Assembly: GCA_021234155.1 (NCBI GenBank)
Contig: JAJEKV010000060.1
Span: forward strand, 930,001 to 994,000
Origin: Isoetes taiwanensis
Lineage: Eukaryota > Streptophyta > Lycopodiopsida > Isoetales > Isoetaceae
Direction: 5' to 3'
Length of the DNA: 64,000 nt
The first letter of the stretch is position 1. Each line of letters begins with the position of its first letter. The notes below the pieces were generated by a model, which saw nothing but the letters and a program-made list of their open reading frames with translations, searched no databases and had not been told where the DNA came from. Positions 1 to 11,676 of the stretch are shown here, piece after piece. Made by a program: the position numbers and the translations under genes.

Positions 1-1001
1 AACTGTCATAGCCGAGGATCAGACCAATGAAGAGGTAAACGATGATGAACTCCATGTAGTTGAAAATGCTTCCTTTTTAGATGATGTGCCAGATCTGAAT
101 TCAGCAAAGGGCAACAAAATTTGCTATCAAGTTAGCAACTAAATTTGATGTTGCCAGATGGCAACATGCCGTGAAGAAGTTGAGCAGGAAGTTGAAGCAA
201 AGAAATCGAAAGGACAGGTTTGAATTGTGCTCTTATGATGTCCTTGGTAAAGCAGTATTTTCTATTTGGTGTATTGAATGTGAAAAGAAATATGGGAAAG
301 GTGGAGATGATACCATGTGTAACTTTGAGCGCAGACCATCTAAATTCAAGGGCCATCTTTGAGAATTATGAGCGTAACCTCAAGCTTGAGGAAAAGGGTC
401 TGCCAGGGGGTCTGCAGATTGAGGAAAAGGAGGATCAGCCTTGTAATGAAGAGGAAGAGTTGCATGTGTCCAAAGAGAACCAAGCTCTAGTTGAAAGTAC
501 GTTTTCTGCTGCCATTGCAAAGTTTCAAGAGGAAACTAGAGTATTCGATGTTGTGTTTAAGCTTTACGAGAATACCATTGGTGGATTTGTAAGTGTTGAA
601 GACATTCGTATCATTTGTGTCATGTGTGAAAGGCTCCTTGAGCTGTTTCCCAAATCTGGAAGTCTCGTTGGCCATATGAAAGACCATATTCTCTCAAAGA
701 GGCACGTGCATGCCGTCATGAATATTGAGAAGGATTCAGATGAGTAAAGAACAAGAGGTGGGCGGCCCAAGAAATCTGTTGAACCAGACCCGAATCAAGG
801 GAGTTTGCTTAAGTTTTTTGCAAAGGGTGCGCTACATTTTATTTGCTACAAGTGTTCATATTCTACCTTGTTTTTCTTACTGATTTTTACTTTGCTCCTT
901 TACCTCCTCTACCTTGTTTTTCTCACTGAACATTACTTTGCCTTGTTTTGCAGCGACCCCTCCATCTACGAGCAGCCAAGCATCATCAAGTAATAGTTCA
1001 C
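1..1001 (+). pseudogene. 5' part of decayed multi-exon transposon-like gene (zinc-finger and AT-hook region)
   Basis: Readable protein runs through several frames. The first 140 bases read as an acidic stretch ending VSN-stop. From 171 a frame reads FELCSYDVLGK..., with a Cys-x2-Cys motif (WCIECEKKYG) and a following RRPSKFKGHL, like a small zinc finger. Near 345-360 coding continues one frame over (AIFENYERNLK... to 747). Immediately after that stop is GGRPKK, an AT-hook-like motif. An acceptor (TTTTGCAG, ending 953) and a donor (GTGAGT at 1002) delimit a Ser/Thr-rich exon at 954-1001. Two frame breaks and at least two stops make it a pseudogene. It appears to be the front of the gene continuing at 1093-3496. 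The left end lies outside the window. Confidence 0.5.
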
Positions 1002-1092
1002 GTGAGTATACAAAACTGCCTTGTAAGCCTTGTAACTTTTATTGTATTGTAAGTTTGTAGATTATTTAGACTTCGTTGTCTTTCCCCAACAG

Positions 1093-3496
1093 AAACATGT
1101 TTGGCTTTACTATGTTGGGGGTTTTGGCAAAACAAATATAAGTATGGTGGGAAGTATGGAGATAAAGCCAAGGATTTAAGACCCTTTCTGCATGAGCTGA
1201 AAATGGGAACAAAATGGTATTGTGAACCTACATTGCAAAAGCATACATTAGTGGTTTAGGCGAGAATGTAATCCATGTTAATGGCACATTTAGGCATCTG
1301 AAGTGCAAGAGGATTAGCCTTAGTGGTGAACCCTTTGTTAATTATCAATGTTCACTTTGTGCTGCTATTCCGAAGGAAAAAGATTTTTACATGAGAGTGC
1401 ATAGGCAAACTGATGATAAGGTAGCAAGGGGACTTAGAACTACTAAATTACGTATTAGATCAGATTATCTGAATAGCATAGAGGTTAAAAAAAATGGCTA
1501 GGTCTCATTGGTCCGAGATAAGGAAGTTGAAAAGCGAGTTAATGTTTTCCCGAATGAGAGTTGTGGCATTGTCAATGAAGGAAAGGTCACTTAGAGGAAG
1601 TTTGGAGGAGTCCATGAGCGAAAGGATGTGAACAGATTTTGCCAAGACATAGTGGAGGCACATCGGCAAGGAAAATTTAGTGGTAGGCCAGCTTTGTGGG
1701 ATTTTTTAAGGGACATGGCTCAAAACATAATCAGACCTGGCCATAAAAGAAGATATAGAGAAACCACGAAAGCATTGTTTGAAACAATAAAGATTTGGGG
1801 AGGGAGAAGAATGCACAATTTTCTTTCTCTAAACTTTGCAGGCCCAAGTATGTCCACGACGATGCGCTCTACTCGAGAAAGCTTCTTTTACAAAGTCGGT
1901 ATCAGGGAAGACACATTCAAGCATCTTGCTCAAACCTATTCTCGACACATGCAACGCCAGCAGCTTGTTTTGGGTGGAATTCCAGCAATTGTGGCCGAGG
2001 ATGAGACCGTGGTGAAGAGGGCTGTTCGTTGGATTCCTAGAGATGATTGTTTACTTGGCTTTTGTGGAAACAAGGAAGGACATGTCTGCAATGGCACCTT
2101 TGAGGTGATTGTTGGCTGCAATGAAGAGGGCTACAATGTCATTACAAAGGCCTTCGAGGAGAATGTGATTTCTCACTATGCAAGAGTTCTTATTGTAAAC
2201 CCCTTGCACAAGAAGCTGCCCAAGCTTGTCCTTGCTATTATTCTTACGTGTAATAGATTCGATCACCTTGAAGTAAGACGTCAGTGGAACCGAATCCAGG
2301 AGTTGTGGAATGCACACTTGAGAATGGTTGTTGGACCTCTAATCGACCCACCATTTCGGATGGAGATTCAAGACGAAGAGCATGCATGTTTGAGGACTAC
2401 ACATCAAAGGGCTCTAAGGACTCTACATTTGAAGTGCCATGGATTGGTTGGCCTTTAAGTGCCTCAATTAATGATGATGTTTATGGCCTGCATGATCAAG
2501 ATTTCGTGCACAATGGCAAGAAGCTTGTTAATCCGTTGGACAGTGCATCTAGAAGATTGTACTTAGGGAACGAGCTAGTCACTCTTAATGACATACACCA
2601 TGTCTTTGAGTTATGCCAAGGGAGGCATGGGCTGGAACTTGGAGATGTGAAGCGGCAGGATAGGCAAAACTGGAGGGCTGCCCAACGCCTTGCCTCTAGA
2701 AAGGTTCAAGGGTGCACTGATCCATGGTTTAATGAACCATGGAAATTTGAGGATTGCTTTAAAAGTAATTTCTCGCTAGACTTGAGTTCTAACATTGTAG
2801 GAGATGAGACCGATGTTGTGGAAGAGAGCACGGAGCCTCAAGGTGAAGAAGTAGTAAGTGAGGCTGATGTGGCCAGCTCTGAATTACGTCATGTATTTGA
2901 TGAAATGTTGGATGAATGTGAAAGGAAAAAGCCCTCTCATGTATCTTGGCATGTTGAGATGGAAGGGAAGAGAATCTTTAAGTCAACCATTGTGAGTCAT
3001 TTGAATGGAAACCCGTGGCTTTCGAAGGATAGGTTGACGAGAGTTAGGACTTTGGTATATTCCATTGAAGATAATAATGTTAATGCACTGACTCTACTAG
3101 GCATTGGAACAGACTGTGCGGTCTACTTTGAAGAACCTGTGGAAGAAACCGTGGTACCACAGACTAGACATGCTACAAAGAAAAAGAAGCGTAAATGCAT
3201 TGTCAATTCAAAAGGTTTGGTACCTTGGAAGGGTATTGAGCATGAGGAGGAAGTCTGGCAGTGCGTTTAGAGAGAGTAGAGAGCCCGTGGACTTGGTTAA
3301 ACGCCCTTCCTTTGAAGTTCAGCTAAATCTAGCATATTACAGAAAACACGTTGGCAAGGATGCCAAGTCCATATGGTTTACATACGATCTGACCGATAAT
3401 AGACTCATAGACCTTGAGTCTATCATATCCCTTGCATGTTTAAAATATGACCCTGCCAAAAACATTTACCATCTGCATGATAATGATAGGGTATAG
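1093..3496 (+). pseudogene. Transposon-like core protein with LHDQDF(V/I)HNGKKL motif, frameshifted
   Basis: After an acceptor (CCCCAACAG, ending 1092) the protein reads YGGKYGDKAKDLRPFLHEL to a stop, then in a shifted frame NVIHVNGTFRHLKCKRISL with a CSLC motif. The main block starts at 1628: ALWDFLRDMAQN, a GGRRMHNFLSLNFAGPS motif, VAEDETVVKRAVRW with acidic residues, GFCGNKEGHVCNG, and ARVLIVNPLHKKLPKLVL. A one-base shift near 2350 moves coding to the next frame, which gives SDGDSRRRACMFEDYTS and then GLHDQDFVHNGKKLVNPLD and runs to 3270. A further frame to 3496 adds a Tyr/Asp-rich tail. I recall the same motif series in multi-copy uncharacterised genes of corals, sea urchins and fish, which behave like transposons. 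The superfamily is not clear to me. At least three breaks: a dead copy. Confidence 0.55.
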
Positions 3497-4720
3497 CTGA
3501 ATAAGTTTGTACGTGAGCAAAATAATGGTAGGATAGCCATGTCATTAGGGCCACTAAATGGTTATAGTCTGCTACTAACTATTATTTTTTTTTTGTTTTG
3601 TAGGGGACAAGGGAAAGCAAAAGCTTTAGGGAATGCAGCAGGCTGAGGCAGATAGTTGTTGCCACTGTTGTGTATTATCAAACAACATGCAACTGTTTAA
3701 TTATGGATGCAGATACTCCTTATGGCAGCATGGTAAGACTACATTTTGCCATTTATATTTTAGCCTTAAGAGAAGAAGTATCAGCCTTCAAAAAAACCAA
3801 GAACTCGGCTTGGTTTACTTTATGAGATAGCAGCTACATGATGAACTGAAGGTTTGAAAGGAGAAGACAATGGGAAAGATAACAAGAATAATTTTATGTC
3901 CTATCTGGCAGTAACTTAGTTTTAAGATAATATTACGGTTTGAAGTTGCATAACTCGGATGCCTAAAACTCTATGCCTGATTTTGATACATAAAGGCTGG
4001 CCTTGGGAATGCAATAACAATCTGTTTGCTTAAACATTGTGTTCAAAACACTTAAGGGTTTTAGTTGTGATTGTGATCCTACTTAAGGGTTTTACTTGTG
4101 ATTCTTTAAGGCAGAAACAATGGTTACTCATATGCTTTATAAAGTTTATGGTCTTGCTGAAAAATGGATGCCTGCACTTCTATCTTTCCTTCTGAAAACC
4201 AAACAGAGGTATGCAATTACTTCTAGCAAAGCATGAACATTATTACATGGACATTTTAACATCTAAACACTGATTTAAGCATGAACAGGCAGTAAGTAAG
4301 GCACTGTATTGATCTGATGTATCAAATGAATAACCCTAAACCCTACCTACAGATCTTTAATTTCCTGTCAAGTAATAGAAAAAAGAGATTTCATATGATA
4401 ACTGCACCATTTTTCCTACAGACTATACTTCTAAACAATACTTCCAAAATATGTTGCAGTACGAAATCAAGAGACAAAATTTCAGAAACCATATCATATC
4501 ATATTATGTATTCACATGGGATTCACATAAAAAGGAACCGTCACAAGCTGCCCAAGCCAGTTTACATATAGGCCAGTTTACATATCATGCACAAAAAAAA
4601 AAACATCTGGGCCAAAAGTTTACATCAGACTTGTTCACAACATAAGTTAAGGAGCCCGGGGGATTTCATATACATAGCCGTGAAAGCAAAAACCTAGGAT
4701 ACTAAGAAGGGGAACAAGCC
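3497..4720. other. Non-coding stretch
   Basis: No supported gene. It holds a T-rich tract ending in an acceptor-like TTTTGTAG near 3600, perhaps a last intron of the upstream pseudogene, and AT-rich sequence downstream of the minus-strand gene at 4722-5045. Short open frames here have no recognisable motif. Confidence 0.5.
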
Positions 4721-4721
4721 A

Positions 4722-5045
4722 CTAGACATGTCCAGGAGGAGGCATCTTCAGCTCCACGAACAATTCATTGTCTTCAGCAAAAATTTTCATCTCCAACAGT
4801 CGCTCTTCATTGACATGCACCCGATCAACCCACTGCAAAACCTTTTCAGAAAGGTAAGCTCCTATTTCTCGCAAGCGAGACACCTCTCAAGCACAAATTT
4901 AAATCGAGCCACAAATTTTCATTGTGATGCCAGAACCGCCCGAATGCTCGGAAAAACGGAATTGAACCGGATCCGGATCCGATCCCACAGATTCATCAAA
5001 GGCGGCGTTTGCGGTGCTGGTCTTGGTCCCGCCATTCGGCTGCAT
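4722..5045 (-). pseudogene. Small protein gene with two in-frame stops
   Basis: On the minus strand a 108-codon frame starts MQPNGGTKTSTANAAFDESV and ends EERLLEMKIFAEDNELFVEL..PPPGHV-stop, all in one frame. It is interrupted by TAA at 4899-4901 and TGA at 4887-4889, four codons apart. The second half is rich in Leu, Glu and Val and looks like genuine coding sequence. The 5' leader is a CT-rich tract with three near-repeats of an 18-base unit (5050-5110). A TATA box lies 73 bases upstream of the ATG, so the gene has a plausible promoter. The two stops may sit in a short unspliced intron, or the gene may be dead. I do not recognise the family. Confidence 0.4.
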
Positions 5046-5117
5046 TGAAAGAAGTAGAAGGCGAAGGAGATGGAGGTCGAACGAAGGAGATGGAAGTCGA
5101 AGGAGATGGAGGTCGGA

Positions 5118-5124
5118 TTATATA
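5118..5124 (-). promoter_or_regulatory. TATA box of the minus-strand small gene
   Basis: The minus strand reads CTATATAATCC. TATATAA lies 73 bases upstream of the ATG at 5045, which leaves room for a start site near 5090 and a roughly 45-base CT-rich leader, as is common in plant genes. Confidence 0.45.
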
Positions 5125-5224
5125 GTTGCATGCCGAGCCCGCCAAAACCTTATAATGATAAACCCCGGATAAACCTTAATGAAAAATCTTATTGCCATAA
5201 TTTAAAATCTGAAAAGGCGTGCCA

Positions 5225-5450
5225 CCCAATAATAAACCCTATTACCCTATTAGCCTAACCCTATTAACACAATAATACCCCATAATACAATCTATTAACC
5301 CTATTAACCCAATAACTATTAACTATTAACACTATTAGCCTAACTATTAACACTATTAGCCTAACTATTAGCCTAACCCTATTAACACAACAATAGAATC
5401 CATTAACCCTATTAACTATTAACCCAATAAAAACATCTATTAACCCTGTT
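5225..5450. repeat. Degenerate CTATTAACC / CCCTATTAA tandem tract
   Basis: About 225 bases consist almost only of variants of CTATTAACC, CCTATTAA, ACTATTAAC and ACTATTAGCCTAA. Only A, C and T are common on the plus strand; G is nearly absent except in TTAGCC. The unit resembles a decayed plant telomere repeat (CCCTAAA) with an inserted TT, or a local minisatellite. The tract lies directly upstream of the small minus-strand gene. Confidence 0.7.
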
Positions 5451-5624
5451 GGTTGGTGTTCCCTGCTTTTCTTTTTTTCAGTGACCACCCGGGTGACCAC
5501 CATTGAACTAAGAGGGACCATTGAACCATTGAACCCTAAACCTTCATGGAGCTCTACAGTCGTCTAGTCCTGTGCAAAATTAGGAGGCTGAATGTAAATA
5601 TAAGGTAGAGGGTAGGCTACATTA

Positions 5625-6092
5625 GTGATATCCTTGCGTAAAAATAAGGTTAAGGGTAGGGTCAATGGGGATTGGACTAGGCGTAAAAGTATGGAATCAG
5701 GTATTATTTTTCACAAACACCAGACTGTATACATAGGGGTTTCTATGGGGGGAGAGCCGTATACGGAGGGGTTTCTTCCGACCCCTGGAACGCACATGCC
5801 ATATCCCCTTTACATAGAGGTGAACCCCCCGGGGTATCAACTTGCAATGGATGATAACTGGAAGACATTATTGAAGAGAGCACAATATGTGGATTTCTTT
5901 GATATGGAGGCCGTGGACATTCTTGAGAGGTTGGATGCAGCAATGTTAACAGTTCCTCAGCATGTTTCTTTTGATCTCTATTACTCTACATTTGTGAAGT
6001 GGCTGACTGAACATGCATATAGCAAGTTCATCAACTCCTCTGCCTTGCAAGGCTCTGTTGTAATCCTGCATTGTCTATTAAATTCTAACTAA
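5625..6092 (+). CDS. Hypothetical protein, 155 aa
   Basis: An open frame on the plus strand. From about residue 45 it is protein-like: PYPLYIEVNPPGYQLAMDDN, then LKRAQYVDFFDMEAVDILERLDAAML and FDLYYSTFVKWLTEHAYSKF, which look like amphipathic helices. The first 40 residues are basic and less convincing, so the true start may lie further on (for instance the Met in LAMDDN) or the piece may be an internal exon. I recognise no family and see no good promoter. It could be a gene fragment carried by a transposon. Confidence 0.3.
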   Translation: MISLRKNKVKGRVNGDWTRRKSMESGIIFHKHQTVYIGVSMGGEPYTEGFLPTPGTHMPYPLYIEVNPPGYQLAMDDNWKTLLKRAQYVDFFDMEAVDILERLDAAMLTVPQHVSFDLYYSTFVKWLTEHAYSKFINSSALQGSVVILHCLLNSN

Positions 6093-6901
6093 AATGCCTA
6101 CCTGAAATGCCACTGCCATTTATCAAAAAGCACCTAAATATTACAATGTTAGATAATATGTCCTTCAACAGAGCTTTTACATGGACATTCGGTATTGCGT
6201 TTAAAGACAAGTCATTTATGGGCATACAAATAGCATAAGCCATCTTCTCTTTTCATATCAGCTTTCTAAATTCTTTAATCAATGATTTAAGCTCACCTCA
6301 GATGATCAATACGTGGCAGACATGCAGCAATTCCAGCAAATGGAGTTACAGGTGCTCCAGATGCCGATCTCAAATTATCTCTGCAGCTTAGAAGCAGAAA
6401 CAAATCATCTGTACTCCTGCTCGTGCTTCTGAAATCTCATTCTGGACCTGCATCAAAGAACAAGTCTTAGCTCAAGGAAGATTTTTCGTGGTTCAGAGAC
6501 CACTGGGATCAAAGTAAAAAAATACAGATTTAAAATCAGTAGCAGACATATGTTTCTTGTACCTTATCGTGACATGGAACATTCTTTGCATTGTCCTGTT
6601 TCGATGATAATTTGAGCCAGACAGCTACCACGGCCCGTTCAGAGCCATTGGAGTTATAAGAGAATGCAAAGCAACAAACATATTCTGTGCAACTACATAA
6701 ATGGATTTGTAGCCCTCCAGTTCTTGAGTTAACCCGATCCCTGAATACCTGCGCGGCTGTTGCGCGGCCTCTCCTCTCCATCTGGGTGCCTTGTTGATGG
6801 TTTGAGCCCGCCGCTAGAAAAATAAAATAACTTAGGGTTAGGTCTCATTGCAATAATACTCCATTGCTAAGAATAAATTAGAAAATTTTATTTCAAGCAT
6901 A
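6093..6901. other. Non-coding stretch
   Basis: No supported gene. Sequence is of mixed composition with scattered stops on all frames. It ends at the TA dinucleotide (6900-6901) that flanks the left end of the pogo-type element. Confidence 0.5.
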
Positions 6902-6909
6902 GGGTGGGG

Positions 6910-8598
6910 TTGCCATGTTCCGCGCACTTAAGAGGCGTGAACCCGTTAAATTGTCAAAAATTGGTCCAATTGGTTCAATCCAAGTGTCATTGAATATCTA
7001 CTCAAATATGCCAGTGGCCTGTCAAGAAATTGTCCTTAAATAATCTATGGTTAAAAAGTTATGGGCCTCCAAATTGGAGGGGGTGTAAGTGCCCCCATCG
7101 CCATACACCTTGCCCCTCACGGCATGGCCATAGCCTACTTTCGCGCCCCCCAAGGCCTCCTGTCACTACCTAGGTAGCCATGTATTGCACTGGCATGTTC
7201 CAGCCTTCGCTATTATGGAAACCTAGTAATGCCACGTGTGTAACCCTATTTCGCGACCCAAGGTTCTACCTCACGTCCCTTCGCCTACTGGCATCGTGGT
7301 AGTACCTCACACGACGGCCTCACGCCGTGCTCGCGGTCGCGCAACCTGAAATGGCCGTCATGGCCCAACGATCTACTGAACGAGGGTACAGGGACCATCA
7401 TTCGCTACCATTTCTGGCCCCTTTTCGAGCTTTTGCCAAAAACTTCTCTCCTCCAGGCGTTCGATCTACCCCCAACCCGGACTTTTCCGTAGGATTTGGG
7501 AGGCTTATAGATTCCAGCACCTCGCACAAATCAGCAGAGCCCTCATCATGCCAATTTTGGCTATCAAAAGTGGTGTGCTTTCTTTCAATTGACATCCCAG
7601 CATCTCATTTCGGCTTGCTCATCTCCTAGCATTCCTACATCCGATCAACTCCGAGCTCAAGGGTGATGTTTGCTCTTTGAAGAGACCGTGGTTGTAGGGT
7701 TCAGTTTATCTAATTCATCTCGTTTTGGTCTGCAGCACCATGGAAGGGCAATGGAGGCGTGGCCAAGGCATTACATGAGGTGGTTACCGCAAGCTGCCTA
7801 CGACACACTCTCTGTTGAAGAAGAGGGAGCGCTGTTATTGTGATGCGTCTGTGTAGTCAGAGGAGCTTGGCTCCTTCAATTTGAAGAACTGCCTTGTTAA
7901 TCGAGGGGAAATCTCCGCTGCCGCCGGATCCAACCTCAATGTGGTGGTCACACCCGAGATCTCTTATCAGATCCAGCATGCAAAGTGTGAGCATGACCTG
8001 GCGCACTGCAGCATGACGGTGGCTGAGGGGGACAATGTAAAGTTTGAAAGTCCTGTCAATCCGGAGACCTGAGCTATGCTGGTGATGCTTGGCCAAATGG
8101 ATGATCCTTTGAAACCTGTCATGTTTTTATATGCCCTTCTATGTTTTTATATGCCATATCTACTTCTTTTTGAGTTTTTTTATTTTATGGTTTGTTGTAT
8201 TTTGAAAGAGTGCCATTTTGCAAGAATGCTTTGTAAAGGTATTTTATGGAAGCAGCAATGTAATTGCTCGAGAGACAGTTTGAATGAAATACGTTATTGC
8301 ATTACAAAATCTAATAACACAAATAGTTTTGTCCTTATCTTTCTATCATGGCTTCTTTGGCCATTAAGTATATCTTCTATTCTTCTACTGTCTCGTCCGA
8401 GTCATAATCATCCTGCATTAATTGATAAGATTTAGTAATAAAGCACACGGTTCTGTCCATCCTAAATCACAGGCCAGCAGGTGACATACCTTATTTGCAA
8501 CATTCATGTTCAAAGAGGTGGTTGGTGTAGCCTCTTGGACCTGCATAGACAGAGGTGTTACCAAATGCTATATTGAATGAATTGCATATCAACAAGAG
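6910..8598. other. Left non-coding part of the pogo-type element
   Basis: GC-rich to mixed sequence with no convincing gene. At 7077-7090 a purine tract (GGAGGGGG) is followed at once by TGTAAGTG, which resembles a polypurine tract plus LTR start, but I found no partner LTR. Short open frames at 7327-7629 and 7857-8096 lack any recognisable motif. Confidence 0.35.
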
Positions 8599-8928
8599 TT
8601 ACAACTCTGCCATGTCTGCTCTCCAAACCCTGAAGAAACCCTCATCCATGCCACGTGCTGTGACAAGGGCTTGGGCATCTACATCTATTTCAGCCATCTC
8701 CCTAATGTGCCTGGCCTTGTCAATTGTAGGCACACATTCATTTCCTGGCCTTGTGTTGGCTGTAGTATAGTTAATCCAACCTTGTGTGTCCATCCTCAAG
8801 GAGCGTGCAAGAGGGCTGAACTGTCTTTGACTGCTGGCAAGATCCCATCTCTTCAACAGGCTCCTAATGTTGCTTACCTTGTTTGTTGTAGCTCTGACCA
8901 AAGGAATACACCCTTCTATGCTGATTGA

Positions 8929-10376
8929 CTAGGGGTTGATCTCGTGTCCCTCACATAAGTGAGTGTCTTCGAGACTACACTCTACATCCCGTGTCTCTAG
9001 TAGGTTGTTTGGTTGGCTGCTCGGAACATAGGCCTCAGAAGTATCCTCATCCACATTAGGTCTAGGTGCGCTACAATGAGTAGGACTTAAACCTTGTCTG
9101 CCTTTCAGCCTGAGCCTAACAACTAGCCTCCTTTGCTTTGCAGCCTCGTTCAATGGTCTCTGGCAACCAAATACAGCCCGAACTCTTGATTGGCCAGCTG
9201 GATACATGAAATCCCTCAGCCTCTTAGTGGAGGCCTCATACAAGGCCTCTGCTTGCTTTCTACTCTCCCTTTTTGCTCTGTTTGCAGCAGCCCTTCTGCT
9301 GGCCTCCTTTTTCTCTACCTTCCTCTTTGCTGCCTCCAGCCTCTTCCCTTCTTGTCTTCTATGCTGCAAGAGCTTGGCAGAAGCCATCACTGCTGATATG
9401 AACTTTACCATGCAGATTAGGAGCAATGCCCCTCCTTTTCAAGGATCATTCCTTGTGTACTTGGCTATGCTTGGACCTGTGAAGTTTGGCCACAATCATT
9501 TCCTACACCTTGCTGTAGGAGGACCCGCTGCATGGTCCCATGTGTAGCACCAAAACGTTCACGTGATGTCTGGACATGCTCTTCCCATTGTAGATCCACT
9601 TCTTGCATGTTGTAACCCTCTACAACATTGGTTTCCATATCCATGCCCTGCACACAACCCTCGAATTGCTCCAATGGTTCATGCAAGACACTAGGTACAA
9701 CATTCTCATGTTCACCAACAACCTCATTTGATGGTTGTCCAATGGGTGGTGCTGGCACATACATGTCTTCCCTTGCAAACCTTGATCCTTCCCTTCCAGG
9801 AACCACCTTTGTTGGGTTAAATGGCCATATTCTAGCTGCCATAAAATCTGCCTTTATGTTGGAGACTATTAGACCAGCTGCAATGGCCTGGGAAATGAGT
9901 TCAGCTATGTCTTCCCTCTTTGGTTCAGTGCCACCCTTCCTCACCATATAGTCTGCCCTTAGTCTTTTGAATGCAGCTTTGAATGGTGCAAAGCAAGATA
10001 CATCTAGTGGTTATAGCCTATGTGATGTGTGAGCAGGTAGTAGGGCAAAATGTATGCCCATCTCTTTGGCAGCAAGGATGACATCCAGTTCCACATGGCC
10101 ATCCAACAATATGAGATGAGGTCAATCAGGTCACACCCCTCCAGGGACTCTATAAAAATGAGATAGCCATGACTTGAACAATTCAGTGGTCATCCAAGCT
10201 GATTGCTACACTGCCTGAATTGCTCCCTCTTCACACCTTGCTATGTTGTCTTGCCTCATCCTTGTACCCTTGAAAATATAAAGATTAGGTAGCTTGAACC
10301 CTTCTGCATTGACACACACTCCCATTCCATTGTATTCATCACTAGCTCGCTAACCCTTTTCTCCCCTTTCCTGGCA
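8929..10376 (-). pseudogene. Pogo-type transposase, C-terminal half (DDE domain end and tail)
   Basis: The minus strand reads, from the LINE junction downward, IIARKGEKRVSELVMNTMEW, then WMTTELFKSWLFHFYRVPGG, LILLDGHVELDVILAAKE, FALLPAHTSHRL-stop-PLDVSCFAPFKAAFK and GLIVSNIKADFMAARIWPFNP. This is the order of the pogo/jerky-type DDE domain: the LDGH block with the second catalytic Asp, the LP(A/S)HTSHxLQPLDV block, and the closing IWPFNP motif. Stops interrupt it just before and within these blocks; TAA at 10011-10013 replaces the usual Gln codon. The tail (9426-8929) is a long Lys/Arg/Glu-rich helix. It pairs with the N-terminal half at 11677-12533; the LINE lies between. Confidence 0.75.
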
Positions 10377-10382
10377 ATTATC
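10377..10382 (+). repeat. Target-site duplication of the LINE, left copy
   Basis: ATTATC here is repeated at 11671-11676 at the other end of the LINE. Removing the LINE and one copy joins the two transposase halves in frame. Confidence 0.6.
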
Positions 10383-11670
10383 ACAGGCCATTTAGATACA
10401 AGGGGGAGGAACTGGAGGAAGCCACAGGTGCGTGTATCCGGGGTGCGACACACATGGGGGAGATGGTCAAAAGGAGCGATACCAGATTCCAAGCAAAGAA
10501 TAGGCAATTATTACATCATGATGAATTATTGCAACAACAACAGATCACCAATTGGGAAATCAAAGCATACCTATTCAAAGACGATAGTAGCATCAACACG
10601 GTTTGCGGATGTGAGACATGGGGACCAGGCCCGCCGAAAAGAAATGGAAAAAACAAGAAGGCATACTGAGGCAATGGCACGGACAGGAATTCCAGGTGAA
10701 GACAGGTACATCATTGGCAACAATCTTATATGAGACGAGGGAAAATCCAATGGAAGTGAGGGCCTGGGAAAGAACAGTCAAGATACCTAATAAAGGACAA
10801 TAGCTATGGGAAAGAGGACAAACTGTCGTCAATAGCGATAGATCTAATCAAAAAAACAACACATAACGGCGGGCAAGGGATGGTTTAACGAATTGGCGAA
10901 ATGGACAAAGAAATATGGGGATGCAACTAAGTCGATTATACAAGGCATCGGATGGGACCTAAGAATGGACAGAAAAGCAATGAGAAACCGGCTAGCTACT
11001 TCCACGACACGCAGACCCAAGGCGTAATGGCTATTGGAAACCTTCAATCCGGGGGATGATAGGGCATATCACATACAAAAGCAAAGATGTTGAATAAGAG
11101 AGTGGGACTTATTTGGCCGGATTCGGGATGGGAAGCCACGACCTCCAATTGAGAAAGATAGATGGAGGAAAATAGATAGAGCAGAGAATATGCCGAAAGC
11201 ACGTGGCTCGGGAAAAATAGAAGACTAAGAGCACATGGTAAAGGAGTGCCCGGTTTTACAGCGACATAAGGTCCAAATTTAACAAGGTCGTGGGATCTCC
11301 CACTCCCAAAGACCGATGGACAAAGAAGAGACACTCACTGGACATAGCGAAAAAAGCTATAAAAGAAATGATAATAAGACACCGGGGGGTGCACAAAGAG
11401 AGAGGGCTAATAATCTGAAAAGCACGGATGAGGCGGATCAGAGAAGCCCACAAAGTACAGTTCAAAACTGTTTATAACGATGCATTTGTGTATGGCCAAG
11501 AAGCCAGATATAAACACGATGCGGGTAATATATAAAGAACAAGTGAAGCCCGCTAGATGGCTACATAAAACCTATGCGTCTGTTTGCTGGCAGCACCCTA
11601 TGGGAGCTCGCAGGATGCTACATAAGTCCGGGGGCCTCACGGCCTGAGGGACGTTAATGTATTCTATTCT
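10383..11670 (+). mobile_element. 5'-truncated LINE (non-LTR retrotransposon)
   Basis: Broken frames on the plus strand give the end of a LINE ORF2: CGCETWGPGPP-like near 10610, LATILYETRENPMEVRAWERTVK near 10715-10780, FNELAKWTKKYG near 10885, and near 11215-11260 GKIED-stop-EHMVKECPVLQ, which matches the Cys/His knuckle found at the end of many plant LINE proteins. The 3' end closes with a TATTC repeat tail (11659-11670) instead of poly(A). A 6-base duplication (ATTATC) flanks it. At 1288 bp it is a typical 5'-truncated copy. Many stops show that it is old. Confidence 0.7.
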
Positions 11671-11676
11671 ATTATC

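Noticed and set aside
7077-7760. Possible solo LTR beginning TGTAAGTG after a GGAGGGGG purine tract
   Set aside because: No second copy, primer site or target duplication was found, and it lies inside the proposed pogo element.
8599-8901. 100-codon minus-strand frame next to the pogo transposase as a second element protein
   Set aside because: No motif and no clear link to the transposase frame; kept as unexplained.
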